Below the pieces are notes generated by a model. It ran no database searches, was not told the origin of the DNA, and saw only the letters and a program-made list of their open reading frames with translations. Positions 42,432 through 49,559 of a stretch of DNA of 64,000 nucleotides are shown here, piece after piece. Source of the stretch: a virus; IMG/VR virus record IMGVR_UViG_3300012005_000003, positions 13,041 to 77,040 of that record. The stretch is one strand, 5' to 3'. The position numbers and the translations under genes are program-made. Position 1 is the first letter of the stretch; each line of letters starts with the position of its first letter.

Positions 42432-42634
42432 AAAGTGTAACCTGTTAAAGATGCCGGCATTTTACTAATAATGTCAATATGATGATCATTTGATATCATG
42501 ATTTTAGTTAATGATATTTCTGAATCATTTGTCACACAGCCATATTCATCAAGATCTGTTATCATTATCTTGTATTTTGTTTTGGGATCTTTTAAGGATT
42601 TTTCATCCAGGTTAAACAGCTCTTTGATTTTCAT
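42428..42634 (-). CDS. Small unknown protein, 68 aa
   Basis: A longer frame to 42682 would add a hydrophobic stretch (CLLSLCLFYIFVF), but the ATG at 42632-42634 (MKIKELFNLDEKSLKDPKTKY) gives a normal soluble start with the A-rich region typical here. IMITDLDEYGCVTNDSEISL is beta-like. If the longer start is used, the product would be membrane-anchored. Confidence 0.55.
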   Translation of the reverse strand: MKIKELFNLDEKSLKDPKTKYKIMITDLDEYGCVTNDSEISLTKIMISNDHHIDIISKMPASLTGYTL

Positions 42635-42718
42635 AAAAACAAAAATATAAAATAAACATAAACTTAATAAACATTTACTCATTTAGAGAATAAGATAGTT
42701 TTATTTAAACATATTTAG

Positions 42719-42726
42719 TATTTTTG
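42719..42726 (+). promoter_or_regulatory. TAnnTTTG promoter box close to an ATG
   Basis: TATTTTTG ends four bases before the ATG at 42731, in the same TTTAGTATTTTTGnTAnATGA setting as at 30848-30862. It would drive the plus-strand run from 42.7 to 45.2 kb. Confidence 0.5.
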
Positions 42727-42730
42727 ATAA

Positions 42731-42955
42731 ATGAACAAAGAAGAATTTTTATTGCCTAACATTCCTATAGTCGATGCAACAAAGTTGCCAGATGATATTT
42801 TGCAAGCACTTTATAAATTTGATAAAGATTATGAACTACATGATTATTATGTATTTTATCTTCATGGAGATAGTGAAAATAAACATGAAGATAAAATAAT
42901 AAGATTTTTTAGAAATTCTGGTATTTTATCGAACAAGATTTTAATAACTAATTAA
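42731..42955 (+). CDS. Unknown protein, 74 aa, perhaps leaderless mRNA
   Basis: MNKEEFLLPNIPIVDATKLPDDILQALYKF leads to a charged end (GDSENKHEDKIIRFFRNSG). Helical and soluble. Its ATG lies where transcription from the TAnnTTTG box should start. First gene of a plus-strand cluster with dephospho-CoA kinase further along. No family recognised. Confidence 0.6.
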   Translation: MNKEEFLLPNIPIVDATKLPDDILQALYKFDKDYELHDYYVFYLHGDSENKHEDKIIRFFRNSGILSNKILITN

Positions 42956-42961
42956 AACAAT

Positions 42962-43153
42962 ATGCAAAAAAGAGTCATAAAAGTAGATTATATGTTTAAT
43001 AATGAAAAAATGAGTGAACAAGAATACAGTGAACAAAATGATAAAATCTTTTACGTCACTAAAGAAATGATCTATGATTTAGTGAGAGAAAAAGTTAAAA
43101 CACCTGAAGGTTTCGAAATTTGTACTAATAATTTTTACATCAATAAAATTTAA
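42962..43153 (+). CDS. Unknown protein, 63 aa
   Basis: MQKRVIKVDYMFNNEKMSEQEYSE has a basic, beta-like start and a charged middle; the end (EGFEICTNNFYINKI) is mixed. Seven bases follow the previous stop, so it is in one transcript with it. No family recognised. Confidence 0.55.
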   Translation: MQKRVIKVDYMFNNEKMSEQEYSEQNDKIFYVTKEMIYDLVREKVKTPEGFEICTNNFYINKI

Positions 43154-43160
43154 TTAAACC

Positions 43161-43445
43161 ATGGCAACAAGAAAATTTTATCAAGTTGGTTTTCAACTAG
43201 ATGTAGTAGGAGATTATTTCGGAGAAATTCATAAGAATTACGAAGGAGATCCAAAATGCGAAGTTCAGGAATTTAATAATTCTGAGACGAGATTATCTTT
43301 ATTGAAAATTGATAATAGAACTCAAGCATTCGTGATCGAGACAAGATCTGAGTTTAATGATCTTGAGTTCATCCTTGGTGATGTTGAATTTAAAACTATC
43401 GAAAGCAATGATGCAAGATTATTCAAGATGATGTTCAAACAATGA
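43161..43445 (+). CDS. Unknown protein, 94 aa, possibly frameshift-joined to the KH frame
   Basis: MATRKFYQVGFQLDVVGDYFGEIH, then CEVQEFNNSETRLSLLKIDNRTQAF, form a beta-rich small domain ending IESNDARLFKMMFKQ. Its TGA stop (43443-43445) is directly followed, in the +1 frame, by a KH domain that has no ATG. A +1 shift at CAA-TGA would give a single protein of about 160 residues. Without a shift it is a free-standing unknown protein. Confidence 0.6.
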   Translation: MATRKFYQVGFQLDVVGDYFGEIHKNYEGDPKCEVQEFNNSETRLSLLKIDNRTQAFVIETRSEFNDLEFILGDVEFKTIESNDARLFKMMFKQ

Positions 43446-43641
43446 TTATGAGCATCAAATACATAAAATAGAAGTAGTGTTGACTATAGTCAATGAAATC
43501 GAAGCAACTATAACTCTCGGAAGACCAGGTTTATTGATCGGTAAAGCTGGTAGAACCATTCAGGAACTAACAGAATTTATGGATAAAGTGATGGATAAAA
43601 AGGTTGTTATAAAAATTAAAGAATACGACCCATGGAACTAA
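43432..43641 (+). CDS. KH-domain (RNA-binding) frame without a normal start codon
   Basis: This open frame reads HKIEVVLTIVNEIEATITLG and then RPGLLIGKAGRTIQELTEFM, DKKVVIKIKEYDPWN. RPGLLIGKAGRTI is the GxxG loop of a KH fold (as in ribosomal protein S3), and the order of strands and helices agrees with a small KH domain that binds single-stranded RNA or DNA. No ATG precedes the domain in this frame after the TGA at 43429-43431. It may be reached by a +1 shift from the gene before (CAA-TGA), from a GTG/TTG start near 43474, or be a damaged gene. The final codons overlap the next gene's ATG at 43632. Confidence 0.65.
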   Translation, partial: CSNNDYEHQIHKIEVVLTIVNEIEATITLGRPGLLIGKAGRTIQELTEFMDKVMDKKVVIKIKEYDPWN

Positions 43642-43826
43642 AAGAATTAAAAAATAAATTAAGTGAGATTATGTTAAATGGAGCTGATGAAAGAGCCATT
43701 ATATTTATGTGTAAGGAGTTCGCTATTTCTAATTTGGAATTAGTCAGAAATAAAATTTACATGAATGATTGTGTTGAATCATATTCTACAGAAGTGATCG
43801 ATGAACAGATAACTAAAATAGAATAA
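43632..43826 (+). CDS. Unknown protein, 64 aa
   Basis: MELKELKNKLSEIMLNGADERAIIF is helical. The rest, including FAISNLELVRNKIYMNDCVE, is also helical. The start overlaps the KH frame by ten bases, and the dephospho-CoA kinase gene begins eight bases after its stop. Likely translationally coupled. No family recognised. Confidence 0.6.
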   Translation: MELKELKNKLSEIMLNGADERAIIFMCKEFAISNLELVRNKIYMNDCVESYSTEVIDEQITKIE

Positions 43827-43833
43827 CATATAG

Positions 43834-44418
43834 ATGTTAACAGTAGGATTGACTGGAGGCATCGGTAGTGGCAAAACCACGATATCCAAGATATTTGAAA
43901 AATTTGGTTGTATATTATACAATTCTGATGAAAGAGCTAAAAGATTATATTTTTATCCTGAAATCAAAGTACAGGTCATAGAATTGTTAGGAACACAAGT
44001 CTATATTTCAGAAACTGAGATTGGCAAGGATCTTGTATTCGATATCATTTTCAATGATCAATCTAAATTAAATAAACTTAATAGTATTTTCATCCCTTTC
44101 ATAAAAGAAGATTTCAAAAAATTTGTAAAATCTTGTTTGAATAATCATATAGTCATATTAGAATCTGCAACTCTTTTTGAATCTGGTATTTATCAAGATC
44201 TTGATTTTAATATTTTGGTTACTGCTCCAGAATATATCAGAATAGAAAGAGTGATCGAGAGAAATAAAATACCAAGAGAAAAGGTTGAACAATGCATCAT
44301 GAATCAATGGACCGATGATAAGAAATTAGATTTTGCCGATTTTGTGATATCCAATATCGATATTGCTGATTCTGAGCAAGAAGTGCTGAAAATCATGAAT
44401 GTTTTTAGCAATATATAG
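43834..44418 (+). CDS. coaE: Dephospho-CoA kinase
   Basis: The enzyme phosphorylates the ribose of dephospho-CoA, the last step of coenzyme A synthesis, in the cytoplasm. MLTVGLTGGIGSGKTTISKIF (residues 1-21) has the P-loop GGIGSGKTT. CILYNSDERAKRL replaces the usual D(A/S)D of the CoA-binding site with NSD, keeping the last Asp. HIVILESATLFESGIYQDLD matches the vPLLfE block, and ILVTAPEYIRIERVIERNK the lid with its R..R..R pattern. The length of 194 residues fits bacterial CoaE. Phage-borne CoaE is unusual. Codon use matches its neighbours. No other CoA gene is in the window. Confidence 0.9.
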   Translation: MLTVGLTGGIGSGKTTISKIFEKFGCILYNSDERAKRLYFYPEIKVQVIELLGTQVYISETEIGKDLVFDIIFNDQSKLNKLNSIFIPFIKEDFKKFVKSCLNNHIVILESATLFESGIYQDLDFNILVTAPEYIRIERVIERNKIPREKVEQCIMNQWTDDKKLDFADFVISNIDIADSEQEVLKIMNVFSNI

Positions 44419-44421
44419 TTT

Positions 44422-45231
44422 ATGATTATCAACTTTGAAAAATGGAAGTCTATAAATGAAAACAGAATTGTAGAAACTGATCATTTAATAGCATATTTAG
44501 AATCCATCAAAAAGATGGAACCGAGTAAATATAAATCTCATTCTGATCCAAATAAAGAAATCGACAAAGTGAAAGATGAAGCTTTTCAAATGCTTTTATC
44601 CGAAGAAACAGAATATGATATGAAGGATATCATGATGGATTTTGCAACCTATGATTCACCTGAAAATGACGAAAATATGGAAGATGCAATATGGAATAAA
44701 AATTTTGTAGAATCTCTAGATGAAGATTTTGACCCTGAGAATGTTTACAGACAAGCTTCTTTCAAAGATCTCAAGTCTAATTTCTCTGAAGATGGATATC
44801 AAATGTTTTTAAAACACGCTAGAAATGTATTCGATTCTGAATCAGATGAGATGATTTCAAAAGTTGAAGAAAGTTATTCAGAAGATGGCTATATTGATAT
44901 ATGGAGAGCTGTAGTGTACAAAACAGAAGAGTTATCAAAGATCAAAAGTAAATATGCTGGAGTTGGAGTCTATTGGTCGTGGGAAGAAAATACAGCAGAA
45001 TCTTACCATGCTGAATTCATAGGACATGATATCGTTTTGCATGGAAAGGCTACCACAGAAAGTATAGATTGGAAGAACACTCTATATAAAAATGTTTATA
45101 TTCTGAAATATGAAAAAGAAATACTATTGAAAGACTATAGTTCTGTAATGATTGTAGGTTTTCATGATAGCAAAACAAACAAATACGTAAAATTAGACGA
45201 ACCTATAGTTGTGAATACTGGAATATCTTAA
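44422..45231 (+). CDS. Leader-bearing ADP-ribosyltransferase-like protein, 269 aa
   Basis: The leader is MIINFEKWKSINEN, with an I-x-E site at 11-13. Residues 20-150 form an acidic helical part. The last 110 residues follow the R-S-E order of ADP-ribosyltransferases: IDIWRAVVYKTEEL (Arg162), GVGVYWSWEENTAESYHAE (Ser186), and YEKEILLKDYSSVMIVGF (Glu231 and Glu233, an ExE pair as in Arg-specific enzymes). T4 Alt, an ADP-ribosyltransferase carrying such a leader, is packaged and injected to modify host RNA polymerase. The same logic would apply here. Three bases follow the coaE stop. The fold call is motif-based. Confidence 0.62.
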   Translation: MIINFEKWKSINENRIVETDHLIAYLESIKKMEPSKYKSHSDPNKEIDKVKDEAFQMLLSEETEYDMKDIMMDFATYDSPENDENMEDAIWNKNFVESLDEDFDPENVYRQASFKDLKSNFSEDGYQMFLKHARNVFDSESDEMISKVEESYSEDGYIDIWRAVVYKTEELSKIKSKYAGVGVYWSWEENTAESYHAEFIGHDIVLHGKATTESIDWKNTLYKNVYILKYEKEILLKDYSSVMIVGFHDSKTNKYVKLDEPIVVNTGIS

Positions 45232-45236
45232 TTTTT

Positions 45237-45449
45237 TTAATATAGAGTAAATCTACAGAAACCATCAACACTTTCATACCATTGATCCAAAGGTCTGGCA
45301 TAGACAGTTCCAAAATGAACAGATTTATATATTACTAACACTTCACCAGTTTCACTATGTGTGGAAAGAGTTAACACTTCGTATCTACCACCTTTATAAT
45401 GTTGGTAAAAAGCTCCTACTGTAGGATATTTTATAAAATTTTTATTCAT
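45237..45449 (-). CDS. DUF1653 protein, 70 aa
   Basis: GAFYQHYKGGRYEVLTLSTHSETGEVLVIYKS matches the conserved block of DUF1653 (GxYxHYKGxxYxVxxxAxHxETxExxVVYxxLY). ARPLDQWYESVDGFCRF matches its ending. The small all-beta domain is frequent in bacteria and phages, with no established role. Overlaps the next gene upstream by eight bases. Confidence 0.82.
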   Translation of the reverse strand: MNKNFIKYPTVGAFYQHYKGGRYEVLTLSTHSETGEVLVIYKSVHFGTVYARPLDQWYESVDGFCRFTLY

Positions 45450-45894
45450 TGTTTTTAGAAATTTCGTAATTATATTTTATTGAGTTCTCTATGCCTGTTT
45501 TTATGAAATCTAGATCTTCATTTCTGTTTATGGCCATGATGATCTGATCCAATTTAAAAAACATGTGAGAGTTTGGAATAACATGATTGTAATTTGTAGA
45601 TGTTACATTTTTGATAATTTCAACAGCTTCATCTTCAGTAATAACAGCATTATCAAAAATATTTGTCTCTTTGAATATGGCATCAGCTTCATGGCTATTT
45701 AAAAATGAATATAACGCTATGTCTTTAAATGAATCATTATATTCAATGATATTGAAAGTTATGATATAGCTATGATCATCTCTTTTAAAACTGAATAGAT
45801 CTTTATCCAATTTTTGTAAATACTCAAAATACTTATTATAACCTTTTGATCTTTTGTTAGTTATTTTTTCCAATAAAGTTCTATCGTTATCCAT
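45442..45894 (-). CDS. Unknown protein, 150 aa
   Basis: MDNDRTLLEKITNKRSKGYNKYFEYLQKLD is followed by a beta-type segment (SYIITFNIIEYNDSFKDIALYSF) and helices with many Asp and Glu (EAVEIIKNVTS). The C-terminus has NRNEDLDFIKTGIENS. No family recognised. Precedes the DUF1653 gene and overlaps it. Confidence 0.62.
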   Translation of the reverse strand: MDNDRTLLEKITNKRSKGYNKYFEYLQKLDKDLFSFKRDDHSYIITFNIIEYNDSFKDIALYSFLNSHEADAIFKETNIFDNAVITEDEAVEIIKNVTSTNYNHVIPNSHMFFKLDQIIMAINRNEDLDFIKTGIENSIKYNYEISKNNE

Positions 45895-45954
45895 AAATAT
45901 AGAATATTGATATAATCACTAAAAATATATAAATATATTCCTAGCTTTGTAATT

Positions 45955-45974
45955 AAAAACATCTAAATAGATGT
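45955..45974 (-). terminator. Small hairpin with T-run, possible end of a minus-strand RNA
   Basis: ACATCTA at 45959-45965 pairs with TAGATGT at 45968-45974. On the minus strand it is followed by TTTT. No protein gene lies just upstream on that strand, so it may end a short untranslated RNA from the 46.0 kb island. Confidence 0.45.
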
Positions 45975-46203
45975 TAGAAACGTACTGGACTGATTATAGA
46001 GCCCACTATCATGTCAGATTACTCTTTCATGAATACATTTATTTCATTAAAATATTTTTACTTTTAATGATCTTACATTTGTTTTACATATGAATTTGTA
46101 AATTTCATACAACCAACACATCAATGAACATTTATCAATTAAATCTATAGTTAAAGTGGCTTTTTATTTCCTACCAGACATTTATATCGGTCCTATAAAT
46201 TTT

Positions 46204-46223
46204 ATATTTTGCTAGCAAAATAT
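46204..46223. repeat. 20-bp perfect palindrome
   Basis: ATATTTTGCTAGCAAAATAT is its own reverse complement. Symmetric sites of this length in non-coding phage DNA often bind a dimeric regulator or an initiator. Confidence 0.6.
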
Positions 46224-46317
46224 CTTAATTGATATAGTATATATGATATAAAAATTGTTTAGTTTAAATATTTTTACATATATTTGTATAAATTGATATA
46301 AATCTAGTTACTTAATA

Positions 46318-46503
46318 TTATACTGAAATATTCTTTTTTAAAACAAATGTTATCAAAAAACAATTATTAAGATCATATTTAGTTTTTATATCATTAATTG
46401 AAAATGCATTATACCATTTAAAATCATTATGGCTTACATGTTCTGATTTATTGAATAGTTCCAATAGAAATTGGTTGTCAGACATGTGTGTTATTTTTTT
46501 CAT
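46318..46503 (-). CDS. Small unknown protein, 61 aa
   Basis: MKKITHMSDNQFLLELFNKSEHV is helical and the end (NNCFLITFVLKKNISV) may be a strand. The coding appearance is moderate; it follows the gene at 46534-46821 on the same strand with a 30-base gap. No family recognised. Confidence 0.48.
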   Translation of the reverse strand: MKKITHMSDNQFLLELFNKSEHVSHNDFKWYNAFSINDIKTKYDLNNCFLITFVLKKNISV

Positions 46504-46533
46504 AAATAAATATACAAATAATAAACATATTAT

Positions 46534-46821
46534 TTATATTTTTACTCTCATTCTTTCTTTTTTTACATTTTTCATCGATTCTGATAAATATGCACCAAAC
46601 ATATTTTCTATATCTTGCAAATTAGGAAAATCTTCTAAAGTTTTGGTATAGATCGAATCTATTTTAGCAGTATATCCATCTATTCCTTTGATAAGATCTT
46701 TTAATGACTCTATGTAAAAAAGATACAATGTTGAATTGGATCTAACATCATCCAAATTTGCTAAACACCAATCTAGATCTTTTTTAAGCTCTTCTGTTGT
46801 TGATTTTTTAATTGGTTGCAT
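46534..46821 (-). CDS. Unknown helical protein, 95 aa
   Basis: The start MQPIKKSTTEELKKDLDWCLANLDD and the remainder (ESLKDLIKGIDGYTAKIDSIYTKTLEDF) are almost entirely helical, ending in a basic tail (MKNVKKERMRVKI). Possible coiled-coil adaptor. No family recognised. Confidence 0.62.
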   Translation of the reverse strand: MQPIKKSTTEELKKDLDWCLANLDDVRSNSTLYLFYIESLKDLIKGIDGYTAKIDSIYTKTLEDFPNLQDIENMFGAYLSESMKNVKKERMRVKI

Positions 46822-46835
46822 TCAAAAAATATAGA

Positions 46836-47237
46836 TTAAACATTTTTACAAAATTCTATAAATTCATTATCAAAATTTCCTTGTTCGTCAAATACTCTAT
46901 GATCTAGATATTCTTCATCCTGAACAAAGAATGGATAGTTTGATTTGTTGTTATATCTAGCAACAAACATGTATTCTTTATCATTGATAAAGAACTTAAT
47001 ATTCGAAATAGTTAAATCACCATCAGTTGTCATTCCTATTTCAAATGCTTCAGAATTATGTTCAACTTTAACTCCATCAGGAGCTTTATCATCATGAATC
47101 AGTAAACATAAACGACCTACACATTTCAATAGCTTAGCTTCGTTAAATAGATCTCTTGGAAGCACCCTATCGTAATTCAGATTGATCTTATTTTCGGAAT
47201 AAGATTCAAACTGTTTGAATGTTTTGATAGGTTTCAT
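46836..47237 (-). CDS. Leader-bearing unknown protein, 133 aa
   Basis: An upstream ATG at 47273 would add 12 residues and overlap the gene before; the ATG at 47235-47237 gives MKPIKTFKQFESYSENK, a leader without a clean L/I-x-E site near residue 13. Further on, RDLFNEAKLLKC offers L-F-N-E. The segment LLKCVGRLCLLIHD resembles one in the leader-bearing protein at 29831-30160. The rest is beta-rich (LTISNIKFFINDKEYMFVARY). Possibly an injected protein. Confidence 0.65.
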   Translation of the reverse strand: MKPIKTFKQFESYSENKINLNYDRVLPRDLFNEAKLLKCVGRLCLLIHDDKAPDGVKVEHNSEAFEIGMTTDGDLTISNIKFFINDKEYMFVARYNNKSNYPFFVQDEEYLDHRVFDEQGNFDNEFIEFCKNV

Positions 47238-47241
47238 ATTG

Positions 47242-47580
47242 TTATTTAAAATATTCGCTAAATCTAGTAGCAAATTTATCTTTTTGATGAGGTTTGAATT
47301 TTTCTAAACCTGCTAAAATCGCAGTTTTATATTTAGTGTTCCATTCTGAAGGATTTTTACAATTATCTCTTCCTACAGGTTTCAACCACATCTCAGGATT
47401 GTCTTCATGCCATTCGTTAAAGGTGTCTGTCATCCACATATACATATCAGGAAGTTCATCTGTAGCATATTGCCAAGATTTAGCATCATTTGGAAATTTA
47501 TCCAAAAATTTATTAAATTTATCAATATTGAATTTATTAGATTCGTTTAAAAATTGTTCGAATAAGTTTATATGTTTCAT
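47242..47580 (-). CDS. Leader-bearing unknown protein, 112 aa
   Basis: MKHINLFEQFLNES is among the best leaders, with cleavage predicted after Glu13. The body is helical and Trp-rich (SWQYATDELPDMYMWMTDTFNEWH), with a basic ending (KFKPHQKDKFATRFSEYFK). The ATG follows TTTAATATATAATGC. It is read just before the leader-bearing gene at 46836-47237, so the pair could be packaged together. Confidence 0.75.
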   Translation of the reverse strand: MKHINLFEQFLNESNKFNIDKFNKFLDKFPNDAKSWQYATDELPDMYMWMTDTFNEWHEDNPEMWLKPVGRDNCKNPSEWNTKYKTAILAGLEKFKPHQKDKFATRFSEYFK

Positions 47581-47590
47581 GCATTATATA

Positions 47591-47977
47591 TTAAACTTCT
47601 TCACTATATTCTTCTTTTCTGAATGCTAAAGTTTCGATTAAACACCTAGCATTATCACATTCTTTCTCCAATTTTTCTAATTTAGCTTTTATATCTTCGA
47701 AAATTGATAATTTTAGCATGTTTTCAGGTGTATATTCTGCCAATACCCATGGATAGTTAGTGTGACATTGTTCTCCGGTGTCTAACATCTCGAAGTCGTA
47801 ACCCAGGTGCATATTCTCACCTTGATCAGTTCTTATTTTGACATCTTTGACAATAGTTCCCTTTGCAACAAAGGGTAATTCGTATAATGATGAAGCTGGA
47901 AGATCCATCATTACGATATAGTTGATATCAGTTTTGGGTTCTTTACCCTTCTCAATCATGTGATCAAATAGTCCCAT
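47591..47977 (-). CDS. Unknown protein, 128 aa
   Basis: MGLFDHMIEKGKEPKTDINYIVMMDL, then VAKGTIVKDVKIRTDQGEN and YPWVLAEYTPENMLKLSIFEDIKAK, suggest a beta-rich domain followed by a helix rich in Glu and Lys (LEKLEKECDNARCLIETLAF). No family recognised. Overlaps the upstream gene by 14 bases. Confidence 0.62.
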   Translation of the reverse strand: MGLFDHMIEKGKEPKTDINYIVMMDLPASSLYELPFVAKGTIVKDVKIRTDQGENMHLGYDFEMLDTGEQCHTNYPWVLAEYTPENMLKLSIFEDIKAKLEKLEKECDNARCLIETLAFRKEEYSEEV

Positions 47978-48368
47978 TTTTATTTATTTTATTTAGTATT
48001 TCGTTATAAGCGATTTCAATATCAGTATTGATCTTATCCATTCCAAGTTTAACTGCAGCTTTCATCAACTGATCCCAACTCTTATGATAATTGAGTTCAC
48101 TTAGATAACCATGTTCTGAATAGAATCCTAATTCAATGATGATCAAATCTTTTGGTCGTTTAAAAATTTCTTCTCCTCTGCCATCATCGTGAATAAAATC
48201 AAAATATAAAGGTTCTTTTGAATAGTATATGATATCAGAATAGACTCCTCCTATATCAGAGAAATCTTCATATGCTCCATATTTATATTTATATCCAAGA
48301 AATTCTGCAATGATCTCATTGTATGTTTCAGGAAAAAGTAATCTTTTTGCTTCTAATCTTTCAGCCAT
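47964..48368 (-). CDS. Unknown protein, 134 aa
   Basis: MAERLEAKRLLFPETYNEIIAEFLGYKYKYG, with EPLYFDFIHDDGRGEEIFKRPKD and FYSEHGYLSELNYHKSWDQLM, resembles conserved phage proteins with an N-terminal helix and HKSWDxLMxAxxKL ending; these are frequent in Bacteroidetes phages. Function unknown. Confidence 0.65.
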   Translation of the reverse strand: MAERLEAKRLLFPETYNEIIAEFLGYKYKYGAYEDFSDIGGVYSDIIYYSKEPLYFDFIHDDGRGEEIFKRPKDLIIIELGFYSEHGYLSELNYHKSWDQLMKAAVKLGMDKINTDIEIAYNEILNKINKNGTI

Positions 48369-48374
48369 TTTTCT

Positions 48375-48737
48375 TTAGTATTTTAAAAAATCATATACAA
48401 GTTTTTCAAAAGTTCCTTCTCCTTCATATACAAAATATAAAATACATTTCTCGTTATTTGATACTGGAATATAAGAAAATGCAGTGTCGAACCCATCAGT
48501 ATTAATGATTATATTTGTCAACCTCTTTTCAGATCTTTTGAATAATAATAAATCTCCATCAACATTAATTGAATAATTAAAAGGTTCATATATCGTAAAA
48601 TTTGATTTATATAAAGCTTTGAAAAATTCATCATAAATAATATTGATCACTTTTTTCTGATCTTCTGTAAGATCTTTTAAGTTCAATATAGAATTGAATT
48701 CATTCTGTAAATAAAATAAGAATTCTTTATTGTTCAT
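48375..48737 (-). CDS. Unknown protein, 120 aa
   Basis: A longer frame reaches 48839 but would overlap the membrane-protein gene; the ATG at 48735-48737 (MNNKEFLFYLQNEFNSILN) directly follows that gene's stop. The body has YSINVDGDLLLFKRSEKRLTN and KCILYFVYEGEGTFEKLV, mixed alpha/beta and soluble. No family recognised. Confidence 0.62.
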   Translation of the reverse strand: MNNKEFLFYLQNEFNSILNLKDLTEDQKKVINIIYDEFFKALYKSNFTIYEPFNYSINVDGDLLLFKRSEKRLTNIIINTDGFDTAFSYIPVSNNEKCILYFVYEGEGTFEKLVYDFLKY

Positions 48738-48739
48738 TT

Positions 48740-48931
48740 TTAACCTAATAATATTGCCATGATAGCAATTATGATAAATATTGCTAAAATTAAAGCTGCT
48801 CCACCCCATAAAGGCATTGTTACGTACCACCAACTCCAATCTATGTAGTGTGTCAATTTCAATATCATGAATATTAAAAATAATAACATCCCTAGTCCTA
48901 TTCCTCCTGATTGTGTCGATTTGTTTCCCAT
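48740..48931 (-). CDS. Small two-span membrane protein, 63 aa
   Basis: Segments GLGMLLFLIFMILKLTHYI and PLWGGAALILAIFIIIAIMA are two transmembrane helices joined by DWSWWYVTMPLWG. The motif WSWWxVxxPLWxxxA is found in small phage and bacterial membrane proteins with no known role, some annotated as Fragile-X-F-like. It is a candidate for a holin-like or antiholin-like protein from size and topology alone. Confidence 0.78.
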   Translation of the reverse strand: MGNKSTQSGGIGLGMLLFLIFMILKLTHYIDWSWWYVTMPLWGGAALILAIFIIIAIMAILLG

Positions 48932-48941
48932 TTTTATTTTA

Positions 48942-49559
48942 TTAAAAAACTCCTGTTTTGTTTAATAATTCTATTATTTGATCCATCGATTCAGGTTTGA
49001 TATAAAGTCCTTCTCCATTTTCATAGTTCAGATTTGTAGTTGAGTAACAATAAGGAATGTATTTTGGATCACTTTTGCCTTCAAATACTAACCATGCACA
49101 AATTTTATCTTTCTCTACTGAGACTGTGTGTATCTCATCAGCTTTCATGAAAAGCTCATCTCCTTTATCCAATATTTTTCTATCGATGTATTTCATATCA
49201 GTTCTTCCTATATGATCAAATCTCATTTCGCCTTTTGAGATCTTGCTCTTGTAGAGGTATTTATCGATTTCGAAATCTGAATCTATATCATCAGTTTCTT
49301 CAACTGTGATATTCGTCAAAGTTCCTTCAACAATTTTCAACGTCAGATCACAATGATGAGGATGATACCCAACATTTATAACTCTGTTCATGAAAGGATT
49401 AAGTTCGTGGTCTACATCTGTTATATAAAGTCTGATAGTTTTTCCTGGACTATCAAGCAACATAATAGAATATACACCTTTTACATGACAGTTGAACAAA
49501 GATTTTTCCAAAACCTCTTTGGAATTATTTTCTATGAAATGTTTGATTAATGTTTTCAT
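48942..49559 (-). CDS. Cysteine-dioxygenase-like cupin, 205 aa
   Basis: Residues 45-75 have YITDVDHELNPFMNRVINVGYHPHHCDLTL, where HPHHCDLTL suits cupin motif 1; ELFMKADEIHTVSVEKDKICAWLVFEGK gives motif 2 His. The ending PYCYSTTNLNYENGEGLYIKPE is well conserved-looking. It starts MKTLIKHFIENNS, which resembles the leader family only faintly and is not counted. Metal-binding oxygenase-like fold, with substrate unknown. The start overlaps the previous gene's stop. Confidence 0.6.
   Translation of the reverse strand: MKTLIKHFIENNSKEVLEKSLFNCHVKGVYSIMLLDSPGKTIRLYITDVDHELNPFMNRVINVGYHPHHCDLTLKIVEGTLTNITVEETDDIDSDFEIDKYLYKSKISKGEMRFDHIGRTDMKYIDRKILDKGDELFMKADEIHTVSVEKDKICAWLVFEGKSDPKYIPYCYSTTNLNYENGEGLYIKPESMDQIIELLNKTGVF

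Larger units (their letters stand above)
45895..46317. other. 423-base non-coding region, very AT-rich
   Basis: No credible gene was found. It contains a less AT-rich island at about 45980-46030 in which CTGA/TCAG and ATAG/CTAT can pair around AGCCCA, followed on the minus strand by a small hairpin with a T-run at 45955-45974. A 20-bp perfect palindrome sits at 46204-46223. Long AT stretches with little GC lie between. It separates two minus-strand blocks and faces the plus-strand cluster ending at 45231. A replication origin, a small RNA gene or an operator region are the main possibilities. Confidence 0.55.

Noticed and set aside
31242-46324. A 19-base match AGTTACTTAATATTATACT at 31242-31260 and 46306-46324, both in gaps
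   Set aside because: In sequence this AT-rich one chance match of this length is not surprising, flanks are unlike, and no shared structure was found.
48942-49559. Cupin-like protein start MKTLIKHFIENNS as a capsid-targeting leader
   Set aside because: Aromatic spacing and the site (FIENN) fit poorly, and the start may be a normal helix. Not counted in the leader family.
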